Shown piece by piece: positions 10,951 to 22,152 of a stretch of DNA of 64,000 nt (its first letter is position 1; every line of letters begins with the position of its first letter). Origin of the DNA: Rapana venosa (lineage: Eukaryota; Mollusca; Gastropoda; Neogastropoda; Muricidae). Where the stretch lies: the NCBI GenBank assembly GCA_028751875.1, contig CM054144.1, positions 19,110,366 to 19,174,365 on the forward strand. The letters run 5' to 3'. The notes below the pieces were generated by a model. The model was not told the origin of the DNA. It searched no databases and saw only the letters and a list, made by a program, of their open reading frames with translations. A program made the translations under genes and the position numbers.

Positions 10951-11490
10951 ATTGAGAACTCGAACTCGAATGATTTATTCACAAAAATGCCATTGGCCCA
11001 TACATGAAGGGGGTTGCCGACTGCTTAGTATTTTGGTGGGGGTAAAAGCAATAGTAACGACAACATGTTTGTGTATAACAAAAAGTCAGCTACAAAAATA
11101 TGACTTAGGATAACAATAACTCTCTTATTCTGAAAGCTTTACACAAATATAAAGTTAGGCTGTGCACAACCTCAGGATGACTTGATGCCAGGAGTAAACA
11201 GAGTCTAAATAAATTAGGCTGTCTACTATATTTAACAGGGATGTAATTCCGCCTAATAGTGGACAGCACAACACAAAATGTACTTCATCCTCCGGTGCTT
11301 GCTTACATAATGGGCATAGCAGCCTGAGGTCGTCAGTATCATGTTCTCTGTATCTGAATTTATGAACATTTATATCTGATACACCAAGTCTAAACTTAGA
11401 CATAATTCTTTTCAACTGTATATCCATATCAAGTTTTAGATATGGTTTGACATCATGCGAACTTATGAATTGTCTGTACATTTGAAATTT
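10951..11490 (-). mobile_element. LINE B, 3' segment (twin-primed insertion)
   Basis: The minus-strand frame (11155-11481) encodes the C-terminal end of a LINE ORF2: MYRQFISSHDVKPYL, a basic stretch (RIMSKFRLGV), and a Cys/His motif CPLCKQAPEDEVHFVLCCP. The 3' UTR ends at about 10958 with GGCCAATGGC, GAATAAA and a TTCGAG tandem tail. Its upstream part is found in opposite orientation at 11491-14751, the layout produced by twin priming. Candidate TSD GATTGAGA at 10950-10957 and 14752-14759. Confidence 0.75.
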
Positions 11491-12250
11491 TCACTGCTTT
11501 GTATATGATCACTCCATTGCTGGCATCGGCAGTCAATCAATCTTTGCCTGAAAGCGTTAATAAACTCTCTACAATTTCCGACTCCTTGAGAAACAGTATA
11601 ATAAGACCTTACTTGCAGATATGATGTCATCAATCTCTTCTCAAATTCAGTTCTGGAAAAGTGTTAAGAAGGCGTCATTTAGAAAAAGTCAGCCAAAGAA
11701 TAGTATATCAGTTGACAGATGGTTTCAACATTTCAAAACCCTGTTGGAGAAAGACTCATTAGCCAACTCCATGATTACTGATGTTGACAGTGATGGAACT
11801 GAGGAAGATTTTGATCGTCCCATATCTAAAGATGAAATATTAGAGGCACTTTGAAAACTAAAGAGTGAGAAAGCAGTCGGTCCTGATCAAATCATTGGTT
11901 AATTGCTAAAATATGGAGGTGAAAATATTGTGCTTTTCCTTCTAAAACTATTCAACAAATTTTTTGATGATGGTCTTTTTCCAGATAACTGGGCTGAATC
12001 TATAATACTAACATTGCATAAAAAAGGTGATGTTGATAACCCTAATAACTACCGGGGAATTTCTCTGAGTGACATAAGTAGTAAAATATATGGTACTATC
12101 ATCAACAATAGGTTACAGGAATGGGTTATGAAAAATAATATTACAGGTGAGTACCAAGCTGGTTTCAAGAGAGGATACTCCACTATAGATCATATGTTTA
12201 CTCTGCTTGCGTTTGTACAGAAACAGTTTGCTCATAACCGTATGCTCTAT
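11491..12250 (+). mobile_element. LINE B, inverted 5' segment, first part
   Basis: Reverse transcriptase N-terminal region in broken frames: KDEILEAL, a LKSEKAVGPDQI-type motif, DNWAESIILTLHKKGD, NNYRGISLSDISSKIY, then EYQAGFKRGYSTIDHMF. In-frame stops occur near 11852 and 11901. The frame stops at 12241-12250 where another LINE is inserted, and resumes at 13774. The first 10 bases of the interruption site are duplicated. Confidence 0.8.
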
Positions 12251-13763
12251 CAATCAAATCACTAAAAAATGGGAAAGCTGCAGGCATTGACAACATCCCA
12301 GCACAGCTGATCAAATACGGGGTAAAAAGTGACAGACATCCTCACAAGAATTTGCAAAAAGATCTGGCAGACTGGAGAGTGACCAACACCTTGGACCCAA
12401 TCACTCATCATCATGCTCCCCAAGAAAGGCAATCTACAGCAATGCCAAAACTATGGAACGATCAGCCTCATAAGCAATGCCAGTAAAGTGATGTTAAAAG
12501 TCATCTTGAACAGACTAAAGCCACGGGCAGAAAAGATCATCGCTGAAGAACAGGCAGTCTTCCGCCCAACAGAAGCACCACAGAACAATTATTCAACCTG
12601 CAAGTTCTGTGCGAGAAATACAGCCAGCACCAACAGAAACTATACCACGTCTTCATAGACTTCAAAAAGGCGTTTGACCGTGTATAGCACGACGCATTAT
12701 GGGCCACGATGAAGAAATACAACATGGGACAAATGATCATTCGGACAATCAAAGAGCTATACACAAATGCCACCAGCGCAGTGCTTTTCCAAGGCATAGT
12801 TGGAAGTGGTTTCGTATCTCAGTGGGAGTTCGTCAAGGCTGTCTCCTATCACCTACACTGTTTAATGTCTTCCTTGAGCGCATCATGACTGATGCCTTAG
12901 AAGATCATACTGGCACAGTCAGTATTGGAGGGCGGATAATCACCAACCTCAGGTTTGCTGATGACATCGACGGACTTGCAGGAAATGAACAGGAACTAGC
13001 CAACCTAGTGTACCACCTGGACAAAATATCCTCCACTATGGAGATCAGTGCCGAGAAAACAAAACTCATGACAAACAGTGCCCAGCCAATCACTACCAAG
13101 ATCAAAGTCAGTGGAAAAGAACTTGAGGTTGTAGATCACTTCAAGTACATTGGAGCTATTATTAGTGAAGAAGGTTCAAAAACCGAAATCCTCACAAGAG
13201 CTGCACAAACAATAGCAGCAATGGCAAAGATCAAGGCTATCTGGAAAGACTGAAACATCTCTCTCAGGACCAAGGTCAAGCTACTGCATGCACTAGTCAT
13301 CTCTACATATCTGTATGCGTGTGAATCCTGAACATTGAATGCAGATCTACAAAGGAGGATCCAGGTTCTAGAGATGAGATGCCTCAGAAGACTCCTTGGC
13401 ATTTCATACATGGACCACACTACCAACAACGAAGTCCTACAAACCATCACCCAACAAGTAAAGCACTACGAAAACCTGCTGACCACAGTCAAGAAAAGGA
13501 AGCTCAGATGGTACGGACATGTGACTAGATCAGATGGGCTCTCCAAAACCATACTGCAGGGAAAAGTGCAGGGGGAAGAGAAGGCGAGGCAGACAGAGGA
13601 AGAAATGGGCAGCCAACATCGCTGAATGGACAGGGAAGAGCTTCTCCACAACCCAGGCACTTGCACACAACCACCACAAATGGAGCCAGCTGGTGCAACG
13701 TTCGTCAAAGCAGTGCCCCTACGACCCCGGAGGGGGTTATGGGAGCAGATGAGATGAGATGAG
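12251..13763 (+). mobile_element. LINE C, RTE-like, nested in LINE B
   Basis: Starts inside the ORF2 motif IKSLKNGKAAGIDNIPAQL, so it is 5' truncated. Motif A is DFKKAFDRV followed by a TAG in place of Trp. Motif B is VRQGCLLSPTLFN, and motif C is FADD, intact. The C-terminal part reads LLGISYMDHTTNNE and a GRRGRQ-type ending in shifted frames. The 3' tail is GATGA repeats. A perfect 10-bp TSD TATGCTCTAT (12241-12250 and 13764-13773) brackets it. The protein is broken by several frameshifts and stops. Confidence 0.9.
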
Positions 13764-13773
13764 TATGCTCTAT

Positions 13774-14751
13774 GTAGCATTTATTGACTTTGAACAAGCA
13801 TTTGATTATGTTAACAGGAACTTGGGGCCTATTCTCCTGAAAAATGGTGTAAAGGGTAAACTATTGTGATGTTTGAGAGCCATGTATCAGAATGTCAGAA
13901 GCAGAATAAGATGTAAAACTAAAGTGACTGACATAATATACTGTACCACTGGTGTTAAACAGGGTGATGTATGTAGCCCCTTATTGTTTTCTGTTTTTAT
14001 CAATGAGTTAGCCACAGACGTCATCAATAATGGTAAACATGGTGCCACTTTCCCCCAAGATTTCTCAGAGTTGTTTATTCTTATGCTTGCTGATGATGTT
14101 ATCCTGCTATCTGAAACAGTTGTAGGCTTACAAAAGCAGTTAAACAGCTTAGACAGTGCTGCAACATCACTTGATCTTAAGGTTAATCTGAGTAAGAGTA
14201 CATCGTTGTATTTAGCTGCTCATAAAAACTGGTTGTACAATGAAAATGTCATGCCTGTGATTAATGTATATAACTATTTAGGAATCTGATTTTCTACTAA
14301 GCTTAGTTTTACAACTGCATGTAAAGATCTGGCAAGTCGAAGTAAAGGAAGCTTGTTCTTTGTGTTGAAAAAACTACGATTATTGAATAATAACTCTTTT
14401 GACTTGTTCATTAAAATATTGTGATGCCTAAATACAACTCACTGTGTTATATGGTGCAGAAATTTGGGGCTTGGATGCAGCTGTAACACATTGTGAATCA
14501 GTGCACCTCTTTGATTTAAAGCATTTTTTAGGATAAGATAGACATACACCTAATGATCTTGTTTATAGTGAAGCTAATAAATATCCTCTCTCTGTTAATG
14601 CTGTTGTAAGATGCGTTAGATATTGGATAAAGATTCTGCATATGAATGAGATCAGGCTACCTTTTAAATCCCTACAAGATGCTTTATGATCTAGATGGCA
14701 AAAGGATAAAAAAACTGGTCTACACAAATGTTTGTGTGAACATCGGATTTG
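13774..14751 (+). mobile_element. LINE B, inverted 5' segment, second part
   Basis: Continues the frame interrupted at 12250: motif A VAFIDFEQAFD, motif B TGVKQGDVCSPLLFSVFINE, motif C MLADDVILL. Downstream connection-type motifs follow (YGAEIWGLDA, YPLSVNAVVRCVRYWIK) with several stops. It ends abruptly near GFGL at 14751, just short of the part found inverted at 10951-11490. Confidence 0.8.
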
Positions 14752-14752
14752 G

Positions 14753-14765
14753 ATTGAGAGAGAGC

Positions 14766-14838
<73 letters not shown>
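14753..14838. repeat. (GA)n microsatellite
   Basis: About 85 bases of GA with a few GG interruptions. It lies exactly between the end of LINE B and the 3' tail of another LINE. Confidence 0.95.
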
Positions 14839-14839
<1 letters not shown>

Positions 14840-15084
14840 ACAATGACAATGACAATAGTTTATTGTGATAAGCATTAAGCCAATTCCAAAGGGGACAGTG
14901 GGAAGAGGACTGGGTACAAACACATATTTAACTAAGAAAAAAGATTAATTAATTACAGCCCAAATAGTCATCATGCATGGCTTCCACATCATGGTTACAA
15001 TTGCAACAGATGCTAATATTGTAATCTGTGATGAATGTTTTTTCGTACAGGGATTTTCAAGTTTATCATTATCCCACTTCAACC
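14840..15084 (-). mobile_element. LINE D, 3' end
   Basis: On the minus strand: TTGGCTTAATGC, CACAATAAAC, then three ATTGTC-type tandem units running into (CT)n. The layout (short hairpin, AATAAA/TAAA, hexamer tandem, CT tract) matches other LINE 3' ends in this window (40490-40990, 63352-63640, 10951). Confidence 0.5.
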
Positions 15085-15208
15085 ATTTCATTTCATTTTC
15101 ATTTCATTTTCATTTTACCACTCTAAGTCACGAGATTCTCTGCGTGAAATTCGGGCTGCTCTCCCCGGGGTACATCTTTACAAGGATTTTCTTTGGGCAC
15201 AGCTGTGG
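15085..15208 (-). mobile_element. SINE family 2, fragment
   Basis: Contains CACTCTAAGTCACGAGATTC and GTGAAATTCGGGCTGCTCTC, matching the body at 4976-5463, in the same orientation. The tRNA head is missing. Confidence 0.75.
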
Positions 15209-15880
15209 CTCTCTTTGTGTTACACTGTGTTATTTCTGTCTCCATTGAATGTTTTTCGTCCATCCTCTTAAACTCTCCTTTAGGCGTTCAAACATTTCTC
15301 TGCACATGAGAGCTGTTTCTTCAGTTTCACTTTCATCATTAACATATTTCACACTCTCTGCACATTCTGCCTCAGTCACACTGTCTGCACACCATCATCT
15401 CTCTGACTATCATCCACCCCATTCAATACATCACATACATTTTCTTCTTCTCCACTTCACTAACATAAGTAGCGTCTCACACATAATCTTTCACTTCACT
15501 CATGTCATCACTGTCACATTCTTTAACTCCATTCCCAACTTCCACACATAACTGATCACTTTCTACATTGTCAAAGTTGACTGTCACTGTCTGTCTGTGT
15601 CATGATGTGTCATGTCAATCTGCTGACTGTCATAACAGCTACTTGAAGAAGCAGGGCAGGAATTATACATGATCATATCAATAGGAACGTCACTCTCTGC
15701 ACAGTTTGCAGCATACACTAGACGAGTGGTGTGGGTAAGAATAAACCGGAGGGAGAGGGAACCTGTTTGTTCACTTGTTCACCCCGGTTTGCTCTGTGTG
15801 CTTCAGCTCGTTTTCTGTCACGGGATACCTGGGCAAAACATTTCTTGTGGTATGAACTTTGACCTGGGGTGACAGGGAAA
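15209..15880 (-). pseudogene. Degenerate acidic coding remnant, unknown
   Basis: On the minus strand a broken frame reads EAECAESVKYVNDESETEE, continues to MFERLKESLRGWTKN and stops at about 15235. Upstream frames are Glu/Asp/Ser-rich with many stops. It may be part of LINE D or of a dead gene. No family is recognised. Confidence 0.25.
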
Positions 15881-16109
15881 TGTGGCTGTCAGCTTTGTTT
15901 GTGAATGGCAAAATAACAGTCTGGTCACCTCTGCCGCCCACTTTGAAAGAGGACAGTGTCTGCTCTTGAAGTGCAGTGTTCAGCATACACTCCAACATCG
16001 CTGGAAGTCCTGTGACTGGCATCTTGATATACAAAAAAGAACACAACAACACTTCACCCACAACTCACACAAAAGCCTTGCTGGCAGCCAAGGGAAGCCA
16101 CTCACACAG

Positions 16110-16111
16110 CG

Positions 16112-16156
<45 letters not shown>

Positions 16157-16190
16157 GAGAAGAGAGGAGAGGAGGAGAGGAAACAGAGGC
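16110..16190. repeat. (GA)n tract
   Basis: GA repeat with GGA interruptions. Both strands read as Arg/Glu or Ser/Leu runs only. Confidence 0.9.
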
Positions 16191-16850
16191 AGACAGACAG
16201 ACTTCACACACAAGCACGCGTGCAAGCTCGCAACCAGCAAAACACAAACTTTTATCTGATACATGTTTATTCATTTATGCTGAAAACATGCTTTTTGCGA
16301 AAATGCTTGATTCTATAATTATATATGTTGCTTTCCAGTAAAAGCGCCAAGACCACAAAACCATTTTCTACTGACAATGCAATGTCCATTATTTGATCCC
16401 CACATTTCTTCCCGCGCACATTTGTCTTTTTTTCCCCTGGACAAGTTTCGTCATATCAAATGGCCATGTTTTGTCAGTAATAGCATATCATAATAAGTTA
16501 TACGTAGCGGACTGGTGACAATAATAGCACAGTCGTGTGTCCTATCTACTGGAGAGTCTTTCTCCCTAAATGGCAACCTCTTTGCTGAATAACGAAGCTG
16601 AACGCAGGAATTGTTATGCAAGACATAATTATTCCCCCTTCCAGCATTACAATGTTATTCTGGCCCGGTTTTTGTTTTAATGCATGACTAGTGCGAGTCC
16701 CTGTTGCAGCATACTCAACAAATAATATGCTCACCAGCTTCCATGGCTTTGCAAATATATACACGGTTGCATAAAAAAGAATACTTGTTGATAAAAGTTC
16801 CTGTTAAAAAGCACATCATTCGTTGTAGAGGACTACTGGACACAGATGTT

Positions 16851-17365
16851 ATGCTCAATACCCGGAGGTAGAAAAGTCAATCGATACCAGGAGGTAAAAA
16901 AAAGTCATTTCTGATACAAGGAAACAAAATAAGTCTGTACGTTTGCTAGAGGGAGTTAAACCAAAATCAATACCCGTGTTTGATTCTGGAGAAAACAAAA
17001 TCACTTACCATGGTTGATACTAGGAGCTAAATCAACCACCCAGTCTCCACATATGATACAAGAAAGTTAAAAAGATCACTCTCCATATTTGATTCTGGGA
17101 GGTTTAAAACAAGTCCCCATGTGCAATACTGGGAGGTTTAAAACAAGTCCCCATGTGTAATACTGGGAGGTTTAAAACAAATCCTCATGTGTAATACTGG
17201 GAGGTGAACAATCCGTCCCAATGTTTGATACGGGGAACTAAAAAAAGTCTTCACATTTGATTTCCAGAGGTAAAAATATAGTCTCTTGATTTCCAGAGGT
17301 AAAAAAATAGTCTCCAGATACAAGAAACGTTGTCTCCATGTTTGATACTGGAAGGTAAAAGAACC
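16851..17365. repeat. 34-36 bp minisatellite, copy 1 only
   Basis: About 14 degenerate units of the type CCCCATGTGTAATACTGGGA plus GGTTTAAAACAAGT. The matching place in copy 2 (about 38930-38970) holds a single unit-like stretch (GATGTTTGGCATCAGAAAGT). The array therefore grew after the duplication or was lost in the other copy. Confidence 0.85.
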
Positions 17366-17919
17366 TGTGTCAAAAATATGAGTGTACATTTTATGGGAGT
17401 TCGTTTTATGGGACCAGCTGCGTAAACAAATATAAAAAAAACTACACAGAGCACTTTCACACGTTACAAACAAACCAAAGACATGATATATAGAGAGTTT
17501 TGCCAACAAAGTAACTACAAAAAGGACGACAGATGCATATTTTCTTTGACTATTGTGCTGCCTCAACACGTTGCGTTACACCATATTATGGCTGAGCGCA
17601 AGCTGAGGTCTGATTTACAATAGCAATCCTTCGAACAGTGACTTCCTTGGTCTCTCAATGTGGATGACAATGGATCAACAATTGAATGATCATGAGGTCA
17701 CAGAAAAGTTTCAATCGGTTACCACCAAAAAAAAAGTTTTGACTTAGCGACAATTAAGGTTTTTTTCGGTTAAACAAATATACATTTCACAAGCGCAAAT
17801 ATCAGAGACAAAGACTGCTAGAAATTTTTTTTTAACAACTGGTCTATCATTATTCTTAGGTATAACGGAAGCGTAAATGGGGTAAAGGGGGGGGGGGGTA
17901 ACAATTGCTGGTGCTTTTT

Positions 17920-17925
17920 TTTATT
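17920..17925 (-). other. Candidate polyadenylation signal of gene B
   Basis: AATAAA on the minus strand, about 950 bases past the gene B stop. The aligned position in copy 2 (39646-39651) also has AATAAA, which supports use in both genes. Confidence 0.4.
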
Positions 17926-18704
17926 GTTGTTTTTGCAAATTCTTTTTTTAATGAATTTTTGTTTATTCAGTCTATATCTTTGAGGCAGATGAGTGATGGC
18001 AAAATTGAGTCATCTTTCTGAAGTTTGTCATTCTCCCTGCAAGCTCAGACATGACAGAATTGACAATTGTCACAAAAGCATAAGATTTACTTTTTAGTCA
18101 GCTAGTCCCAACCAACGTCTTTGGGGCCAAAATCTAAGTTTGTATCAATCAGCAGATCGGCATCCCAATTTACAAAACAATCTCTAGATATAACTGTACA
18201 GTTTTGTGGCTTAATTCAGTAGTAAACTGTTTTAACAATCTGGTACTCAATTCCATGATTCAAACCACAGTGCTGTCAATTCTTGTATTCAATATAAATG
18301 AGGCAAACGTTTCTGTCGCTGTTTACTCAAACCACCAAGCTTCAAAAGGAAAGCCATTACTTATTTCAATTGTAGCTTTCGTTTTTGTTATCTTCAATCA
18401 AAGCCCGTTGGAGCTATAGTTTACATTTTTCGACATTTCTGGCCACTATATTCATTTTTTGCATCAATTTTTGACACAAACGAAACTATAAAATGGCTCC
18501 AAAACAATACCGTTTACCCCCACAGTACAGCTACATAATTACTGCTTCATTTGTTTTCTCTCTCTCTCTCTCCAGTACTTTTGCTTTCAGTACATACATT
18601 TCATACAGTCACTTGATTTTTTTTTCTTCTCATTTTATGCATGTGTAATAGAGATTGATCAACTTTTGCTACCACTGATACCCCCGTTTCTGTAGAAACA
18701 AAAC

Positions 18705-18710
<6 letters not shown>

Positions 18711-18800
<90 letters not shown>

Positions 18801-18812
18801 GCACACACACAC
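18711..18812. repeat. (CA)n microsatellite
   Basis: About 50 nearly pure CA units in the presumed 3' UTR/flank of gene B. The aligned copy-2 site (40385-40432) also has CA repeats. Confidence 0.95.
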
Positions 18813-18878
18813 CCAATTGGATTCATCTGCTGCATAATTCACAGTTTGACAGCCAGTACCTCCCTGTCTGCAGCATGT

Positions 18879-19249
18879 CTAAACCCACGCTTGGCTAATG
18901 TCCGACTCGTCCTCTTCCTCCTCGAATTCTATATCATCATCATATATCATCATCATCTTCCTCTCCCCCCACTGCTCCTCCTACCGCTCCCCCTCCTTGG
19001 GCCACAGCCTGCTGGGCATCTTCAGCACTTGTGGGCAACCCCTGTTCGTCGAGGCCGAGATCCCCAGAAAAGAAGGACGACTGGTCGTCGCTGTCTCTGA
19101 CGGCCCCTGTACTGCTGACGGAGCTGGGGTCAGATCGTGCTAGAGAGCCGGGCAACGACACCGACCTGGCCAGGTCACTGTGCGTCACGAAGCTCGAGCT
19201 GCTGGGAAACTTGCTGGAACTGGAACTCGAGGTTCTGGCACGACTGGGG
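18879..19249 (-). CDS. Gene B exon 3 (terminal), acidic C-terminal region
   Basis: Acceptor tttggctgtgcag precedes 19249. The frame entered from exon 2 (phase 2) reads SRARTSSSSSSKFPSS, then SFVTHSDLARSVSLPGSL, which matches SFVTDSELARSVSLPSS in gene A. It runs through Asp/Gly-rich sequence to an in-frame TGA at 18940-18942 (EEDDDDI). A one-base shift within the GAT/ATA stretch (about 18940-18958) would reopen the frame. That shifted frame gives EEEDESDISQAWV and a TAG at 18879-18881, aligned with the gene A ending EGTWV. So gene B is either truncated by about 20 residues or affected by a slip in this repeat. With exons 1 and 2 the uncorrected protein is 527 residues. Confidence 0.55.
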
Positions 19250-20011
19250 CTGCACAGCCAAAAAAAAAAAAGGACAAAAGATGATGATGGTGCTGGTTTG
19301 TGATGTATTAGCGTGGTGCGTATTGTTATCATGTCGTGTAAGATTACAGTAGATTTGTTTTGAAAAATAATAAGATGAAGGTTTTGGGGTAGACAGTAGA
19401 TTAGTTAAAACTAATCAAGTTCGGGCTTTTCTGCCTGGGTAGACTGTCTCTTTGCAGTGCTATCTAAACGCCCGCATGTGCATCCGTTTCCATCTGAAAA
19501 TGGCTTCTTTTTCATTAGCGCAGACCTTCCCTGGCCTCTAGTTGTCCTGTTCTCTTTGTTGGCTGGGTGAATGCATGCCGCTTGGAGACATTCGTTTCTC
19601 GACTGTTTTAAGACACTAGCACCCAAACCGTCTTTTCTGGCCTCATAAATATAGCAATGGAGGTCGTTTTTGCACACACCTCTGGATCTGGACCTTTTGC
19701 TTTGCTTACAAAGCGGCTATACCAATGCTGGCGATTTTCTTTTGAAACAAAATGTGTGAAGTCTAAAGTCTGCTTGGCTACCAAATGATCAGGTGCAAAA
19801 GGAAAGATAATATCTACAGACCGATGAAGGGAGGCGGGTAGGCAGACAGAGAGATCGGAGTTAGGTAAAACTGTAACGTAAAGCGTACTGTGCTGTAACT
19901 CTTTACCCCCAGCCATCAGTCTGTACCGTTGTTGTAGGTGTTGTTGCCATGCAATCAGCTGTGTTGTGTCGATGTCATGTATTGGGAAGCAGAGTAATTT
20001 TAGCTAACAGT

Positions 20012-20302
20012 AAAAGGGTAAATGTGTCCCATATCCTATACAGTCGCAGGCGAGCGAGGCGTCAGAGACCTCATTTCTCTAATGGCCAGCATATTGAGGG
20101 CGACGCCCATCTCCTATCCCTTGCTGCTTTACCCTCCCTGACCTCAAAGAAGCATGTACCCATTTACAGCTGGGTGAACTGGGGACTGAACTAAAGCCAA
20201 GGCGCGCAAACGGTCACCCATCCGACTGGTAACCACGCTTGACGCTGCTTAACCTTAGCTGGGGGAAAGCGAGTGCTCTGACCACTGAGCTATCACGTTT
20301 AA
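20012..20302 (-). mobile_element. SINE family 3 (tRNA/5S-like head)
   Basis: On the minus strand: a tRNA-like A box (TGATAGCTCAGTGGTCAGAG), then AAGCAGCGTCAAGCGTGGTT and GGATGGGTGACC. The last two match the internal control region of 5S rRNA. The body has CCCAGTTCACCCAGCTGTAA, and the tail GAGGTCTCTGACGCCTCGCT is shared with the LINE at 30566-32321. It lies in intron 2 of gene B. Confidence 0.85.
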
Positions 20303-20439
20303 GTTACAGGGGAATACATGAATGTCAATGCCTATAGCCGTCCACTCTGCGCTATGCCATTTTCGTCGCGATATCCACAACAGATAGTGGACCAGCAGGG
20401 TGTGTGTTTGTCCCTCTGTGTGTTCAAATATATTTAACG

Positions 20440-20440
20440 T

Positions 20441-20479
<39 letters not shown>

Positions 20480-20533
20480 GTGTGTGTGTGTGTGTGTGTG
20501 TGTGTGGTGAGTGCGTGCGTGCGTGCGTGCGTG
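20440..20533. repeat. (TG)n and (TGCG)n tract
   Basis: The microsatellite ends 13 bases from the donor of gene B exon 2, so it sits in the first bases of intron 2. Confidence 0.95.
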
Positions 20534-20545
20534 CGAGCACCTCAC

Positions 20546-21706
20546 CTGTCCTGGCTTCGGTACTCAGCCTTCTCTTCAGCAGCGGCAGCAATAGCAGCCG
20601 AGTCTGATCCCATCCGGGAGGCGGGGCTCTCTTCTGGCTTCTCTTCCATTCGGGGAGACTTTCCAGGAGATGCTGGCGCCTTGTCTGTGCGTGGAGGGGA
20701 GGCCGACCTTCTCTTCACCCGAGTGCTGTCGCCTTTCTGGGTCGCTTTTGATACCGGGCCAACAGACCTCCGGGTAGTCTTGAGCTGTTCTCCTCTTTTG
20801 GCGGTTGTGGATACAGGCACGTTCAATTTTAGCGTGACCTGCGCCATGTGTAAAGGCTCTAGCAGGGGGCGTCTGGTCGATCCCCGGGCCGCTTCGGGCA
20901 GCCTCTCCACCCTTTTCTCGAAAGAGCTCCGCGTGTGCTTCAACACGGACGCACTGAATTGGTGAAACGTACCCCTGCCCGCGCCTGGGTGCGACTGCCA
21001 GAGATCTGTGGTGGAGTCTGGCGCTCTGTTGTGTCGGGTTAGGGCCGCGTCTCTGCATGCCTGGGGCTGGGCTGGTGCCGGCTTGCTGGGTTTGAGGGGC
21101 GGCAGCGTTGGGATGGGGGATCTGGATATGTGTGTGGAGAAATTCCATGGTGGGTGTGGTTTTGGCGTGGTGGGGGTGACGGGGGTGTTACACGGTGCTG
21201 GGGGAAGTCTTGGGAGGGCTGAAGGTTCAGCTTTTACTTTCGGGGTCACCTTTTTGAGGAACTCGGCTTGATATCTTTGAAGGGGGTTTTGGGTCAATTG
21301 AGAGCCACCCGCTGCTCTCCTTGGTGACTGTGAGGCCTGTTCAGGGTTATATGTTGCTCTCCTTGGTGACTGTGAGGCCTGTTGAGGGTTGTATGTTGCT
21401 CTTCTTGGTGACTGTGAGGCCTGTTGAGGGTTATATGTTGCTCTCCTTGGTGACTGTGAGGCCGGTTGAGGGTTATATGTTGCTCTTCTTGGTGAATGTG
21501 AGGCCTGTTGAGGGTTGTATGTTGCCCCTGTCCGTGATCCCTGGAGCCGCTTACTCTCTGATTTCTGCGACTCTGTTGCAGTCTCCAACGATGACGCAGA
21601 GGAAGTGGGGTTCGAGCTTGATGAGGTCACGTCCTGTGCTGAAGATGAAGGACTGGATGAGTGCTTTTGGGCTGCTGACCTTTCTGCCAATTTTCCGGAA
21701 TCTTGG
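20546..21706 (-). CDS. Gene B exon 2, disordered Pro/Ser-rich repeat protein
   Basis: Acceptor gtgtatgcag precedes 21706 and donor GTGAGG follows 20546. The exon has 1161 bases, is phase 2 at both ends and fully open. Order: acidic/Ser-rich start (QDSGKLAERSAAQKHSSS), five 14-residue repeats of the type ATYNPQQASQSPRR, then a Pro-rich basic stretch with PKPHPPWNFSTHISRS. Next come RAPDSTTDLWQSHP, KRVERLPEAARG and a Lys/Arg/Ser-rich part. It ends TDKAPASPGKSPRM, an Ala run and AEYRSQD. No enzyme fold is visible and most of it should be disordered. The SPR(R/K) sites fit proline-directed kinase targets (inference). It is paralogous to 42379-43729. Family unknown; a scaffold or cytoskeleton/chromatin-associated role would be a guess. 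Confidence 0.7.
21290..21535 (-). repeat. 42-bp coding repeat in gene B, about 5 units
   Basis: In-frame tandem 42-bp units coding 14 residues with the core NPQQASQSPRR. The last unit is diverged (AAGGSQLTQNP). Gene A has about eight units plus the same diverged last one. Confidence 0.9.
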
Positions 21707-21994
21707 CTGCATACACAACAATCACAGATGTATAGTAAGGCATGCTGTGCACTTCTCGCACAGGCTGAAACATATAGTCGAATGGTGTTTTCAGTTTGAC
21801 CTCAGGCTAACATAGAAACGTATAAAATTGTGTATCTGGACTGACCATAACTGTATAGCATAGGACCTATCTCATAGTATAGGACCCATCTTTAAAAGGA
21901 ACATTCCCATCTCCACCATCCATTTATCATTTTAGCAGTATTACAAAACGAAAAATCTGTAGTGAACACAAAATATCAGTTTATACTTTTGTTT

Positions 21995-22093
21995 CTCTCT
22001 CTCTCACACGCACACGCGCGCGCGCGCGCACGCACACACACCACGCACACGCACCACGCCACGCACGCACGCACCACCACGCACACGCACACA

Positions 22094-22125
<32 letters not shown>

Positions 22126-22152
22126 CACTCACACACACTCACACACACACAC
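21995..22152. repeat. (CA)n with alternating CG block
   Basis: CT, then CACG, an alternating GC stretch near 22016-22030, then CA and CGCA repeats. Alternating purine-pyrimidine sequence in intron 1 of gene B. Confidence 0.95.

Noticed and set aside
16851..17365. CRISPR-like array
   Set aside because: Repeats are degenerate, with no unique spacers of constant length, in an animal genome; it is a minisatellite.
18879..18890. TGGGTTTAG read as a splice donor rather than a stop
   Set aside because: GTTTAG is a poor donor. The conserved stop and aligned poly(A) signals favour a terminal exon, though this is not excluded.
20219..20295. A 5S rRNA gene or pseudogene
   Set aside because: Only the internal control region is similar; it is embedded in a SINE with a tRNA-like start and LINE-derived tail, found in three copies.
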